Notes under the pieces: model-generated
Told to the model about the DNA's origin: nothing
Database searches by the model: none
The model's input: the letters and a program-made list of their open reading frames with translations, nothing else
Origin: Pelagibacteraceae bacterium AG-349-L17
Lineage (GTDB): Bacteria > Pseudomonadota > Alphaproteobacteria > Pelagibacterales > Pelagibacteraceae
DNA: 64,000 nucleotides
Assembly: GCA_003278805.1 (NCBI GenBank)
Contig: QCDC01000003.1
Location: forward strand, 52,837-116,836
Direction: 5' to 3'
Made by a program: the position numbers and the translations under genes
Shown: positions 35,171 through 42,668 of the stretch, in pieces
How positions within the stretch are numbered: the first letter of the stretch is position 1
How the letters are laid out: each line of letters opens with the position of its first letter

Positions 35171-36067
35171 ATGAAAATAGGTTTTATTGGTTTAGGAAAT
35201 ATGGGGATGCCAATGGCATTAAACCTACATAAATCTAAGAAAATAGATTTATTGGGTTACGATGTAAGTACTAAATCTTTAAAACAATTTAAATCCAAAA
35301 AAGCAAAAGTAACAAACTCATTAGAAGAATTAATCAAGTTTTCTGATGTAATTATCACCTGCGTTCCAGGTCCAAAACAAATTAAAGCATTATCAACTGG
35401 TAAAGGTAAAATCATAGATCAATTAGGTAACAATAAAATTTGGATTGATTGTTCTACTAATTCTTTAACTTGCTTTAATCTTTTAAAACAAAAGTTAAGT
35501 AAAAAAATAAATCAATTTGTTGATGCAACTATATCAGGTGGAAATTTAAAGGCTCAATCAGGAGATTTATCAATCTTTATTGGTGGTAATAAAAAGACAG
35601 TAAGCAAGCTTAAGTTTGTCTTTAATATGTTGGGTAAAAACGTTTATTATTTAAATAAACCAGGTGCTGGTTATGCTGCTAAAATTGCACAAGTTAGCCT
35701 TTGTTATTTAAATTATTTATCATTATCGGAATCGTTGATGCTTGGAGTAAAGTCAGGGATTAAACCAAAAACAATGCTAGAGATCATCGATAAAAGTGCA
35801 AGTGGTGGTTATACTTCTACAAGATACGGACCTAACATGATTAATGGTGATTATGATCCATCTTTCTTTTTAGGTTTATCCCTCAAAGATCTAAATCTTG
35901 CTAATGAAATTATTAAATTACAAAAATTAAAGTTACCAATAATGAACTTAACTTCAAAAATTTATAATAAAGCGATTAAAAAATATGGGCCAAATTCTAA
36001 TCACTTGAAAGTGATTAAACTTTTAGAACAAAATAACAAATTAACTTTTTCAAAGGAGGGAAGATGA
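35171..36067 (+). CDS. 3-Hydroxyisobutyrate dehydrogenase-like NAD(P)-dependent beta-hydroxyacid dehydrogenase
   Basis: The 298-residue protein starts with the Rossmann fingerprint G-F-I-G-L-G-N-M-G-x-P-M (residues 4-15), followed by the family's substrate loop D-A-T-I-S-G-G near residue 118 and the catalytic Lys in G-A-G-Y-A-A-K-I near 171. Related enzymes oxidise 3-hydroxyisobutyrate, tartronate semialdehyde, threonate or similar acids. It is the second gene of the block 2 operon and its stop overlaps the aldolase start as ATGA. An A-A-K in place of the usual A-x-K-x-x-N is normal for the family; specificity cannot be read. Confidence 0.82.
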   Translation: MKIGFIGLGNMGMPMALNLHKSKKIDLLGYDVSTKSLKQFKSKKAKVTNSLEELIKFSDVIITCVPGPKQIKALSTGKGKIIDQLGNNKIWIDCSTNSLTCFNLLKQKLSKKINQFVDATISGGNLKAQSGDLSIFIGGNKKTVSKLKFVFNMLGKNVYYLNKPGAGYAAKIAQVSLCYLNYLSLSESLMLGVKSGIKPKTMLEIIDKSASGGYTSTRYGPNMINGDYDPSFFLGLSLKDLNLANEIIKLQKLKLPIMNLTSKIYNKAIKKYGPNSNHLKVIKLLEQNNKLTFSKEGR

Positions 36068-36795
36068 AAAACAATATTAGTGAAGCAGATTGGAAAGTAA
36101 GAGTAGATCTTGCTGCCATGTTTAGATTAACCAATATGATGGGTTGGGATGATACGGTTTGGAACCATATCACTGCAAGAGCACCTGGAACGGATCATAC
36201 ATTTTTTATGCATGAGATGGGTTTGTTATATGAAGAAGTAAAAGCATCAAACTTAATTAAAGTTGATGAGCATGGTAAAGTTTTAGAAGGACCTGAGAAA
36301 GCTAATACTGCAGGTTTTATTATTCATAGTGCTATTCATCTAAATCATCCAAATGCTAAATTTGTCTTTCATGCACATCCTCCATCAGCTTTAGCTGCAA
36401 CTGCATTGAAAGATGGTATCCCTCATTTAGTTCAAGATAGTTCAATGCTTTATGGAAAAGTAGGTTACCATGAGTGGGAAGGCTTATCGATTAATAAAGA
36501 TGAGAGAGTTCGAATTGCTGAAAACATGGGAGACAACAAAGTTTTGATCATGAAGAACCACGGTCTTCTTACTGTTGGTGCAACAGCAGGAGAATCTTTT
36601 ATGAATATGTATTATGCAATTAGAATGTGTGAGGTTGCAGTACAAGCAACAAGTTCAGGTTTACCTCTTGAAAGAGCAACGGAGGAGATGTGGAAATTAT
36701 CTCAAAAACAATATGATTTATTTTCACCAGGATTAAACGAGTGGCCAGCATTACTTAGAAGATGTGATGCAAAAGACCCATCTTATAAAGAGTAA
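36064..36795 (+). CDS. Class II aldolase / adducin-domain protein
   Basis: The 243-residue protein shows the fold's metal site: H-A-H-P-P near residue 100 gives two His ligands, and K-N-H-G-L-L near 160 gives the third. An N-terminal N-H-I-T-A-R near 38 matches the usual substrate-phosphate loop region. Family members cleave or decarboxylate aldol-type substrates (fuculose-1-P aldolase, 3-oxo-tetronate-4-P decarboxylase OtnC). In OtnC operons a dehydrogenase of the type encoded next door acts first, but the OtnK kinase is missing here, so a non-phosphorylated substrate is possible. It overlaps both neighbours by 1-4 nt. Confidence 0.8.
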   Translation: MKNNISEADWKVRVDLAAMFRLTNMMGWDDTVWNHITARAPGTDHTFFMHEMGLLYEEVKASNLIKVDEHGKVLEGPEKANTAGFIIHSAIHLNHPNAKFVFHAHPPSALAATALKDGIPHLVQDSSMLYGKVGYHEWEGLSINKDERVRIAENMGDNKVLIMKNHGLLTVGATAGESFMNMYYAIRMCEVAVQATSSGLPLERATEEMWKLSQKQYDLFSPGLNEWPALLRRCDAKDPSYKE

Positions 36796-38012
36796 TGACA
36801 AAAATTAATTCTTTAGATGATATTGTAAAGAACGGCCTTTGTATTGGCTGCGGACTTTGTAAAAGTATTGCAGGTAACTCAATTGAGATGGAAATGAGTG
36901 ACAAAGGTAATTTAGAACCTAAAGAATTAACACCAATCACTAATGAAACTTTAGAGGAAATTAAAAAAGTTTGTCCTGGAGTTATTGCAGAAGGTCCTGA
37001 AGATCATAAAGAAAATGAAGGAGCTAATAAAGATTTGGTTTGGGGAAATTACTTTGATTTATATTATTCATGGTCTACTGATCCAAAGATAAGATTTCAA
37101 AGTTCTACAGGTGGTTTGTTAAATGGATTGTCTTTATATTTATTAGAACAAAAGAAAGTTGATTTTATAATGCATACAGCAGGGGACAAAGATAACCCTA
37201 TGCGAAACATTGTAAAATATAGTTATAATAAAGAGGACTTAATTAACTGCGAAAGTAGATCAAGATACGGTCCATCTTCACCTTTAAGTGAATTTCATAA
37301 AGCTTTAGATAAAAAACAAACCTTTGCTTTTGTTGGAAAACCTTGTGATGCAGGAGCTATAAGATTGCTTGCTAAATCTGATGAAAGAGTTGATCTGTAT
37401 TGTAAATATATATTCACGCTTGTGTGTGGGGGCTTTCAAGAACTTACAAAGTCACAAGAATTTATTGATAGCTTTGATGTTAAAGAGCAAGAGTTAGAAG
37501 AATTTAGATATAGAGGATTTGGTAACCCTGGAAGAATGTATATTAAGACAAAAGACCAAAGAGAGTTTGATAAAGATTATAATTCTTTTTGGGGTGACGA
37601 AAGTAATTGGAAAGTTCCATTTAGATGCAAAATATGCCCCGATGCAATTGGAGAAAGTTCTGATATTGCAGCTCTAGATACTTGGAGAGGGGGTTCACCC
37701 AAAGGAGAAGATGAAGGGTTTAATGCTGCAGTGATGAGAACTAAAAAAGGTATTCAAGTTTTTAATGAAGCAGTAGAAAGTGGATATCTTATTAAAGGTG
37801 ACAAGATCACCATTGAAGACATTAAAGATTTCCAGCCTCATCAAACAAGTAAAAAACAAGCAGTTTTTGCAAGACATCTTGGAATGAAAAAAAATAATGT
37901 TCCAACAATTAAGACTAAAAATCTTAGAATAGAATATTTATACAAACTTAATGATGAAGATTTTAACAATCAACAAAAACAAGGAGTTAGTCAAAGATTA
38001 AAAAGAAAATGA
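36795..38012 (+). CDS. FrhB-like flavo-iron-sulfur oxidoreductase (coenzyme F420 hydrogenase beta-subunit family)
   Basis: The 405-residue protein has an N-terminal [4Fe-4S] motif C16-I-G-C19-G-L-C22 with a further Cys in V-C-P-G near residue 60, then the FrhB N- and C-terminal domains. Later Cys in C-K-I-C-P near 278 and the D-T-W-R-G-G motif near 293 match the family. Members include F420-reducing subunits, a chlorophyll reductase and polysaccharide-associated reductases, so F420 use should not be assumed. It probably moves electrons for the pathway of the other three genes. It is the last gene of the operon, ending 20 nt before the right-hand repeats. Confidence 0.8.
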   Translation: MTKINSLDDIVKNGLCIGCGLCKSIAGNSIEMEMSDKGNLEPKELTPITNETLEEIKKVCPGVIAEGPEDHKENEGANKDLVWGNYFDLYYSWSTDPKIRFQSSTGGLLNGLSLYLLEQKKVDFIMHTAGDKDNPMRNIVKYSYNKEDLINCESRSRYGPSSPLSEFHKALDKKQTFAFVGKPCDAGAIRLLAKSDERVDLYCKYIFTLVCGGFQELTKSQEFIDSFDVKEQELEEFRYRGFGNPGRMYIKTKDQREFDKDYNSFWGDESNWKVPFRCKICPDAIGESSDIAALDTWRGGSPKGEDEGFNAAVMRTKKGIQVFNEAVESGYLIKGDKITIEDIKDFQPHQTSKKQAVFARHLGMKKNNVPTIKTKNLRIEYLYKLNDEDFNNQQKQGVSQRLKRK

Positions 38013-38032
38013 TTATAGGATTTTACAGGATA

Positions 38033-38052
38033 ACCAGCACAAGACCAGCACA
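38033..38052 (+). repeat. ACCAGCACA tandem repeat, right end of block 2
   Basis: Identical over 20 bp and in the same orientation as 34040-34059. Just upstream, GGATTTTACAGG (38018-38029) is the inverted counterpart, with one mismatch over the central 11 bp, of CCTATAAAATC in the left arm near 33968. It starts 22 bp before the third 101-bp tRNA repeat. Confidence 0.6.
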
Positions 38053-38074
38053 TTAAGAGATAAACTAAAAAAAA

Positions 38075-38175
38075 TTTTACTTATTAGGCTTGTTCAATTA
38101 TAAATATTAGCATAAACACTCATGAAATTCATTAATGCCCTCGTGGTGAAATTGGTAGACACAAAGGACTTAAAA
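38075..38175 (+). repeat. tRNA-Leu insertion repeat, copy 3 (intact, continues into the full tRNA)
   Basis: This 101-bp unit is shared with 33812-33912 (three mismatches) and 31635-31735 (about eleven mismatches). It runs from TTTTAC upstream of the tRNA promoter to the last base of the anticodon loop. Only here does the tRNA continue into the second half of its anticodon stem. Confidence 0.9.
38090..38116 (+). promoter_or_regulatory. Probable promoter of tRNA-Leu (and nadK)
   Basis: TTGTTC (38090-38095) and CATAAA (38111-38116) are separated by 15 bp, with the tRNA start about 20 bp downstream. Both hexamers and their spacing are preserved in repeat copies 1 and 2, apart from one base, so each inserted unit carries its own promoter. 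Confidence 0.45.
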
Positions 38176-38222
38176 TCCTTGCCGCTTGCGGAGTGCCAGT
38201 TCGAGTCTGGCCGAGGGCACCA
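38137..38222 (+). tRNA. tRNA-Leu (anticodon UAA)
   Basis: Complete class II tRNA with acceptor stem GCCCTCG/CGAGGGC, discriminator A and encoded CCA. The anticodon stem AAGGA/TCCTT encloses the loop CTTAAAA (anticodon TAA), and a long variable arm has a CCGC/GCGG stem. It sits 4 nt ahead of nadK on the same strand, so both probably share a transcript. It is the restored target of the insertions to its left. Confidence 0.96.
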
Positions 38223-38226
38223 TTAA

Positions 38227-38997
38227 ATGAGTAAACTTCAGATAATCTCAGATAAAAATCAAAAATCCTTAAAGATTAAAAATTTATTAATAAAAAAAAT
38301 TAAGTCTAGTCATTTTAAAAAAGAAAATCTAATTATAGTTATTGGTGGTGATGGTTTTATGCTTCAAACGCTTAAAAAAAACAAGAATTTAAAGAAACAA
38401 TTTTATGGGATTAATTCTGGAAATTATGGTTTTCTAATGAATAAATTTTCCTCTAAGGATACTATAAAAAATTTATCAAAAGCAAACCTGGTTTCAATTT
38501 CTCCATTAGAAATGTTTGTTAAAAATAAAAATAATCAAACAAGGAGATCAATTGCTATTAATGAAGTATCTGTACTTAGACAAAGTAGACAAGCTGCTTT
38601 GTTATCGATTAAACAAGGTTCACGACAAATAATTAAAAAATTAGTTTCAGATGGTGTGTTAGTGTCAACTCCAGCTGGTAGTACAGCTTATAATCTTTCA
38701 GTTCATGGACCTATCTTAAGTCTTCATTCAAAAAAATTATCAATATCACCTATAAGTGCATTTAGACCAAGAAGATGGAAGGGCAAAATAGTTAATGACA
38801 AAACTAAAATAGTTATTACTAACTTAAACCCAGCTAAGAGACCCATTAGTGCTGTTGCAGATAATTTAGAAGTAAGAAATGCTAAGTCAATTATAGTTAA
38901 AACTAATAATAAAATAAAGTTTAATCTTCTTTATGATAAAAACAGAAGTCTACAAAAAAAGATTAAAATTGAACAAATTAGAAATGAAACTAAGTAA
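38227..38997 (+). CDS. nadK: NAD kinase
   Basis: Phosphorylates NAD to NADP. The 256-residue protein has the diacylglycerol/NAD-kinase motif I-G-G-D-G-F near residue 40, N-S-G-N-Y-G-F-L near 63, N-E-V near 108, and S-T-P-A-G-S-T-A-Y near 150. The first codon lies 4 nt after the encoded CCA of tRNA-Leu, so the gene depends on the tRNA promoter unless an internal one exists. That explains why elements inserting at this tRNA must restore its upstream half and promoter. It converges with the cytidylyltransferase gene across 3 nt. Confidence 0.92.
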   Translation: MSKLQIISDKNQKSLKIKNLLIKKIKSSHFKKENLIIVIGGDGFMLQTLKKNKNLKKQFYGINSGNYGFLMNKFSSKDTIKNLSKANLVSISPLEMFVKNKNNQTRRSIAINEVSVLRQSRQAALLSIKQGSRQIIKKLVSDGVLVSTPAGSTAYNLSVHGPILSLHSKKLSISPISAFRPRRWKGKIVNDKTKIVITNLNPAKRPISAVADNLEVRNAKSIIVKTNNKIKFNLLYDKNRSLQKKIKIEQIRNETK

Positions 38998-39000
38998 AAC

Positions 39001-39708
39001 TTAAATCCAAACTTTCCAGGCTTTATTTTTACTTCTATAAATTTTATTTAATTCTTTTTTTTCTCTTAAAGTATCCATACATCCCCAAAAACCTTTATGT
39101 TTAAAAGCCATCAACTCATTATTATGAGCTAGTTTAGGCAAACAATCTTTTTCAAATATTGTTTTAGAATTTTTTAAAAATTTAAATATTTTTTTTGATA
39201 ATACAAAAAAACCACCATTTATATATTCTACTGGTTTTTCTTTGATACTTTTAATATTATTTTGATTACCAAAAATTAATATTCCTTTAGGGTTTTTGTA
39301 TTTAACTGCAGTAAGTGTGGCAATTTTTTTATTTTTTAAATGAAACTGAATTTGTTTTTTAATATTTACATCAGACAATCCATCACCATATGAAAGACAA
39401 AAATTTTCATCATTTTTAACATATTTTTGAATTTTTTTTATTCTGCCACCAGTCATAGTTTTTAAACCAGTTTTAACATATTTAATATTCCAATCCTCAT
39501 TTTTGGAGATTTGATTTAATTCTTTAACAAGCATTTCACCTTTATACCCTAAGCAAATTATAAAATCGTTTATTCCATAATGAGAGTAAATCTTTAATAA
39601 ATGCCAAACTATTGGTTTGTTACCAATTTTAACTAAAGGTTTTGGTTTGATCTTAGTTTCTTCTGCGAGCCTCGTTCCATAACCACCAGCTAAGATAACT
39701 AATTTCAT
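39001..39708 (-). CDS. rfbF: Glucose-1-phosphate cytidylyltransferase
   Basis: Makes CDP-glucose from CTP and glucose-1-P. The 235-residue protein starts with the nucleotidyltransferase loop L-A-G-G-Y-G-T-R-L (residues 6-14) and has E-T-K-I-K-P-K-P-L-V-K-I-G, the pattern typical of RfbF, with G-D-G-L near residue 109. At about 257 residues, characterised enzymes are slightly longer. CDP-glucose 4,6-dehydratase, the next enzyme, is encoded on the other strand at 42.6 kb. The two bracket a set of sugar-modifying genes, which supports the assignment. Confidence 0.85.
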   Translation of the reverse strand: MKLVILAGGYGTRLAEETKIKPKPLVKIGNKPIVWHLLKIYSHYGINDFIICLGYKGEMLVKELNQISKNEDWNIKYVKTGLKTMTGGRIKKIQKYVKNDENFCLSYGDGLSDVNIKKQIQFHLKNKKIATLTAVKYKNPKGILIFGNQNNIKSIKEKPVEYINGGFFVLSKKIFKFLKNSKTIFEKDCLPKLAHNNELMAFKHKGFWGCMDTLREKKELNKIYRSKNKAWKVWI

Positions 39709-39719
39709 TAATGTTGATT

Positions 39720-39741
39720 TTTAAAGTATAAATACTTTAAA
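39720..39741. promoter_or_regulatory. Inverted repeat in the rfbF / polysaccharide divergent promoter region
   Basis: Ten-base arms TTTAAAGTAT and ATACTTTAAA are separated by AA. It lies in the 62-nt gap between two divergent genes, so it could be an operator or simply overlapping -10 boxes on both strands (TATAAT-like words occur within it). Confidence 0.35.
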
Positions 39742-39770
39742 TAAAGAAAAATATTTTTGTTTTATTTACC

Positions 39771-40589
39771 ATGCCATTAATTAATCATTATTGTATAACT
39801 GGAAAAAATTATTCTTACCTACATAATTTAGATTTGAAAATAATTGTATCAGGTTCAATTTCTAAAGATATATCAAAATTTCCGGATAAATGGCTTAAAG
39901 ATTCAACAGGCAACAATATTTCAAACAAAAATAAAAATTTTGGGACATTATCTTCTCATTATTGGCTTTGGAATAATGAATTTAAAAATTTGAAAGATGA
40001 CGATTGGATTGGAATTAATCATTACAGAAGATTTTGGATAAATAGACCAAATGATAATTTGACTAGTTTGAATTTAAAAGAGCATATACAGCGCTCTATT
40101 CCAAATGGTGATTTTGAAGTCTTGTTGCCAGATAAAATTAATTTAGAAAATTTAAAATTATCTAAATTAATAAAGAAAGGATTTAGAAATTATATTAAAA
40201 ACCCAAAAATATTATTTAATAGAAAAAAAATAAGTATAAATTTACATTTTGATTTATTCCATGGATACGATTTACTGAACCAATCAGCAGATCTATTGGA
40301 AAAAGAGGATTGTCTTAACTTTAAAAATTATATAAATAACAATTACTCATTTTATCCTTTGCAAATGTTTATTTCAAAAAAAAAGTATATAGTGAAATTA
40401 TATGAACAAACTTTTAATTGGATATTCAAGTGCGAAAAAACTTTTTCAAAAATAGAACTTACTGGGTATGGAAAAGAACGGCTTTATGATTTTTTAGCAG
40501 AGAGGTACTTTTCATATTATTTTGAAAAAAATCTAAAAATTCAAACCTGGCCATATATTTTACTGGAAGAAAATTTCAATGAAATATAA
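39771..40589 (+). CDS. DUF4422 protein, probable glycosyltransferase of surface polysaccharide
   Basis: The 272-residue protein has the DUF4422 landmarks: L-S-S-H-Y-W-L-W-N-N near residue 63 and W-I-G-I-N-H-Y-R-R-F-W near 82. In other bacteria the domain occurs in exopolysaccharide and capsule clusters, often as a glycosyltransferase or fused to one. No signal peptide or membrane segment is seen, so a cytoplasmic role is likely. It is the first gene of a plus-strand run read away from rfbF and overlaps the next gene by 11 nt. The coding sequence is noticeably richer in A-runs than the core genes. Confidence 0.65.
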   Translation: MPLINHYCITGKNYSYLHNLDLKIIVSGSISKDISKFPDKWLKDSTGNNISNKNKNFGTLSSHYWLWNNEFKNLKDDDWIGINHYRRFWINRPNDNLTSLNLKEHIQRSIPNGDFEVLLPDKINLENLKLSKLIKKGFRNYIKNPKILFNRKKISINLHFDLFHGYDLLNQSADLLEKEDCLNFKNYINNNYSFYPLQMFISKKKYIVKLYEQTFNWIFKCEKTFSKIELTGYGKERLYDFLAERYFSYYFEKNLKIQTWPYILLEENFNEI

Positions 40590-41802
40590 AATAATTAAAA
40601 AGTGCCAAATCTGTGAAAAAAAGTTATTTAATTTTTTAAATCTTGGAAATCAACCGCTATGCGATGATCTTTCAAAAAAACCAAATAATAATAAATTTTA
40701 TAAACTACAGGTTTCTTATTGCAAAGATTGTCTCACAGCCTTTCAGAAATACAATATAGAGAAAAAAATCTTATTTCCAAAAACTTATCATTATAGATCT
40801 TCTAATACAAAAGATGTTTTAGATGGCATGAAAGATTTAGTTTTGAGTTCAAAAAAATATTTTACTAATATTAAAAATAAAACAATTCTAGATATTGGAT
40901 GTAACGATGGAAGCTTACTATCATTATTTAAAAAGCAAGGATGTAAAACATTTGGAATTGAGCCTACAGGTGCTTATAAAGATGCAAAAAAAAAAGGACA
41001 TAAAATTTTTAATAATTACTTTAATTTATCTTCTTCAAGTAAAATTAAAAAAAAAATTGGAAAAATCGATATAATTACTTTCACAAATGTTTTTGCACAT
41101 ATCGATGATCTAAAAAATTTATTATTGTCTCTAAAAAATATTTGTGATGACGACACTTTAATAATAATAGAAAATCACTATTTTGGTGAAGTAATTAAAA
41201 AAAATCAATTTGATACCTTCTATCACGAACATCCAAGAACATATAGTTTGAAGTCATTTATTAAACTTTCAGAAAAAATAAAAATGAAAATAATAGATTA
41301 CAAGTTTGTTAAAAGATACAACGGCAATATAAGGATATATTTAAGCAATAAAGGCAAAGTTTTTAAAAATAAAAGTGAGATTAAAAAAAAATTGAAATCT
41401 GAAAAATTAATAATTAATCAGGTTAGATATTTGCAGAAAAGAGTTGATTATTGGCGCTTAAAGAAAAAAAAACAACTTCATCAAATTATAAAAGAAAAGG
41501 GACCAATAGCAGCTAAAGCATTTCCTGGTAGAGCTTCAATAATATTAAATCTACTAAAATTAGATTCCAATTATATTTCGTTTATTTATGAAAAAAATAC
41601 ATCTTTGAAAAATAATAAGTATGCTCCTGGAACAAATATTAAAATTATAAAAGAAAAATTTTTTTCAGAAGAGGATAAAAAAAAAGGTGTTATAATTAAT
41701 TTAGCTTGGCATATCAGTTCTGAAATAAAAAAATATTTATCAAGTCAATTAAAATATAAAGGTAAAGTAATTGATATAATATCAAAAAGTGATTTTAAAT
41801 GA
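40579..41802 (+). CDS. Sugar C-methyltransferase (zinc-binding N-terminus, SAM-dependent)
   Basis: The 407-residue protein has three parts. An N-terminal zinc-binding segment contains C-Q-I-C near residue 9, a Cys near 32 and C-K-D-C near 49. A SAM-binding domain has the glycine motif L-D-I-G-C-N-D-G-S near 108. A C-terminal domain holds P-G-R-A-S near 313. This is the arrangement of NDP-4-keto-sugar C-methyltransferases such as TylCIII and TcaB9. With CDP-glucose 4,6-dehydratase two genes downstream, the likely substrate is a CDP-4-keto-6-deoxy sugar. It overlaps both neighbours by 4-11 nt. Confidence 0.75.
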   Translation: MKYKIIKKCQICEKKLFNFLNLGNQPLCDDLSKKPNNNKFYKLQVSYCKDCLTAFQKYNIEKKILFPKTYHYRSSNTKDVLDGMKDLVLSSKKYFTNIKNKTILDIGCNDGSLLSLFKKQGCKTFGIEPTGAYKDAKKKGHKIFNNYFNLSSSSKIKKKIGKIDIITFTNVFAHIDDLKNLLLSLKNICDDDTLIIIENHYFGEVIKKNQFDTFYHEHPRTYSLKSFIKLSEKIKMKIIDYKFVKRYNGNIRIYLSNKGKVFKNKSEIKKKLKSEKLIINQVRYLQKRVDYWRLKKKKQLHQIIKEKGPIAAKAFPGRASIILNLLKLDSNYISFIYEKNTSLKNNKYAPGTNIKIIKEKFFSEEDKKKGVIINLAWHISSEIKKYLSSQLKYKGKVIDIISKSDFK

Positions 41803-42668
41803 ATACTTTGATTCTTGGATCAGGTTTTGGATTATACGGTTATCTTCCATCAATATACAAAAAATCTAAAAATATATTTTTAAATATAAAGTATCAAAAA
41901 AAAATTAAAAAAAGAAACGAACTAAAAAGGTACTTAAAAAAAATAATTTGGTATAATGAAAAAAAAATAACTTTAAAAAAAATTGATTACTTAATCATTG
42001 CCCAAAATCCACAAAGCCAAGATTTGAATTTAAGAAGATATGTTAAAATTTTTAGACCAAAACACGTTTTTTTGGAAAAGCCTATAAGTATCAATCCTTC
42101 GAAATCAATTAAATTAATAGAATATTTACAAAAAAAAAAAATAAAATTTAGCGTGGGTTTTTTGTTTAGATATATAGTGTGGTACAATTATATTAAAACG
42201 AGACTAACAGGAAATCAAAAATTTAAAATAATTTGGAATATTAAATATAATAATGAAAACAACTTATGGAAATATGTCCATTCATTAGGCGGTGGATTAA
42301 TAAGATTTTATTCTATTCATTTTATAAGAATTTTTTATGACTTAAAATTTTTTAAATTAAATAAAATTACTGCTAAAAAAAATTTCTGTTATTTTGATTT
42401 ATCTGACAAAGATAATAACAATATGATCCTCGAAGTTAAGTTTTCAAGGATAAATAGATTTCATATTCAGCATAATAAAAAAAATTGTTATAATTCTGTA
42501 AATCCATTTTTAAAAAAAATTAATAAAAAAATAGATGCTAGAATAAGTGTGCTCTATAAATATATAAATGATCAAATTAAAAGTTCTAAATATAATTACA
42601 AATATGAAAAAAAATTTATTCTATTTTGGGATAAATTAGAAAAAAAAAATGCAAATAAAAACATTTAA
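41799..42668 (+). CDS. Gfo/Idh/MocA-like oxidoreductase (divergent)
   Basis: The 289-residue protein begins with a degenerate Rossmann loop (L-I-L-G-S-G-F-G-L-Y-G, residues 4-14) and has the family's E-K-P-I-S-I-N motif near residue 95, which carries the catalytic Lys. A-runs and Lys/Ile/Asn bias make the rest hard to align. It most likely reduces or oxidises a keto group on the nucleotide sugar made by the flanking enzymes. It overlaps the methyltransferase by 4 nt and the dehydratase gene by 20 nt, so all three are translationally linked. Confidence 0.65.
   Translation: MNTLILGSGFGLYGYLPSIYKKSKNIFLNIKYQKKIKKRNELKRYLKKIIWYNEKKITLKKIDYLIIAQNPQSQDLNLRRYVKIFRPKHVFLEKPISINPSKSIKLIEYLQKKKIKFSVGFLFRYIVWYNYIKTRLTGNQKFKIIWNIKYNNENNLWKYVHSLGGGLIRFYSIHFIRIFYDLKFFKLNKITAKKNFCYFDLSDKDNNNMILEVKFSRINRFHIQHNKKNCYNSVNPFLKKINKKIDARISVLYKYINDQIKSSKYNYKYEKKFILFWDKLEKKNANKNI

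Larger units (their letters stand above)
33913..38074 (+). mobile_element. Inserted cargo block 2 (four-gene metabolic operon) with arm-like repeats, no integrase
   Basis: This 4.2-kb segment lies between repeat copies 2 and 3. It contains a phased repeat zone on the left, a plus-strand four-gene operon, and a matching short tandem repeat on the right. The flanking 101-bp repeats are 97% identical, so the insertion looks recent. No recombinase is present, so it was either mobilised in trans or lost its integrase. The tRNA-restoring layout resembles cargo elements described at tRNA genes in marine bacteria, such as Prochlorococcus tycheposons; that comparison is from memory. Confidence 0.65.

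Noticed and set aside
36795..38012. Evidence for coenzyme F420 metabolism
   Set aside because: FrhB-family proteins often use FAD and iron-sulfur clusters without F420, and no F420 synthesis gene is in the window.
31736..38074. An integrase, transposase or prophage structural gene inside the inserted blocks
   Set aside because: All six ORFs of useful length are metabolic enzymes; none has recombinase motifs.
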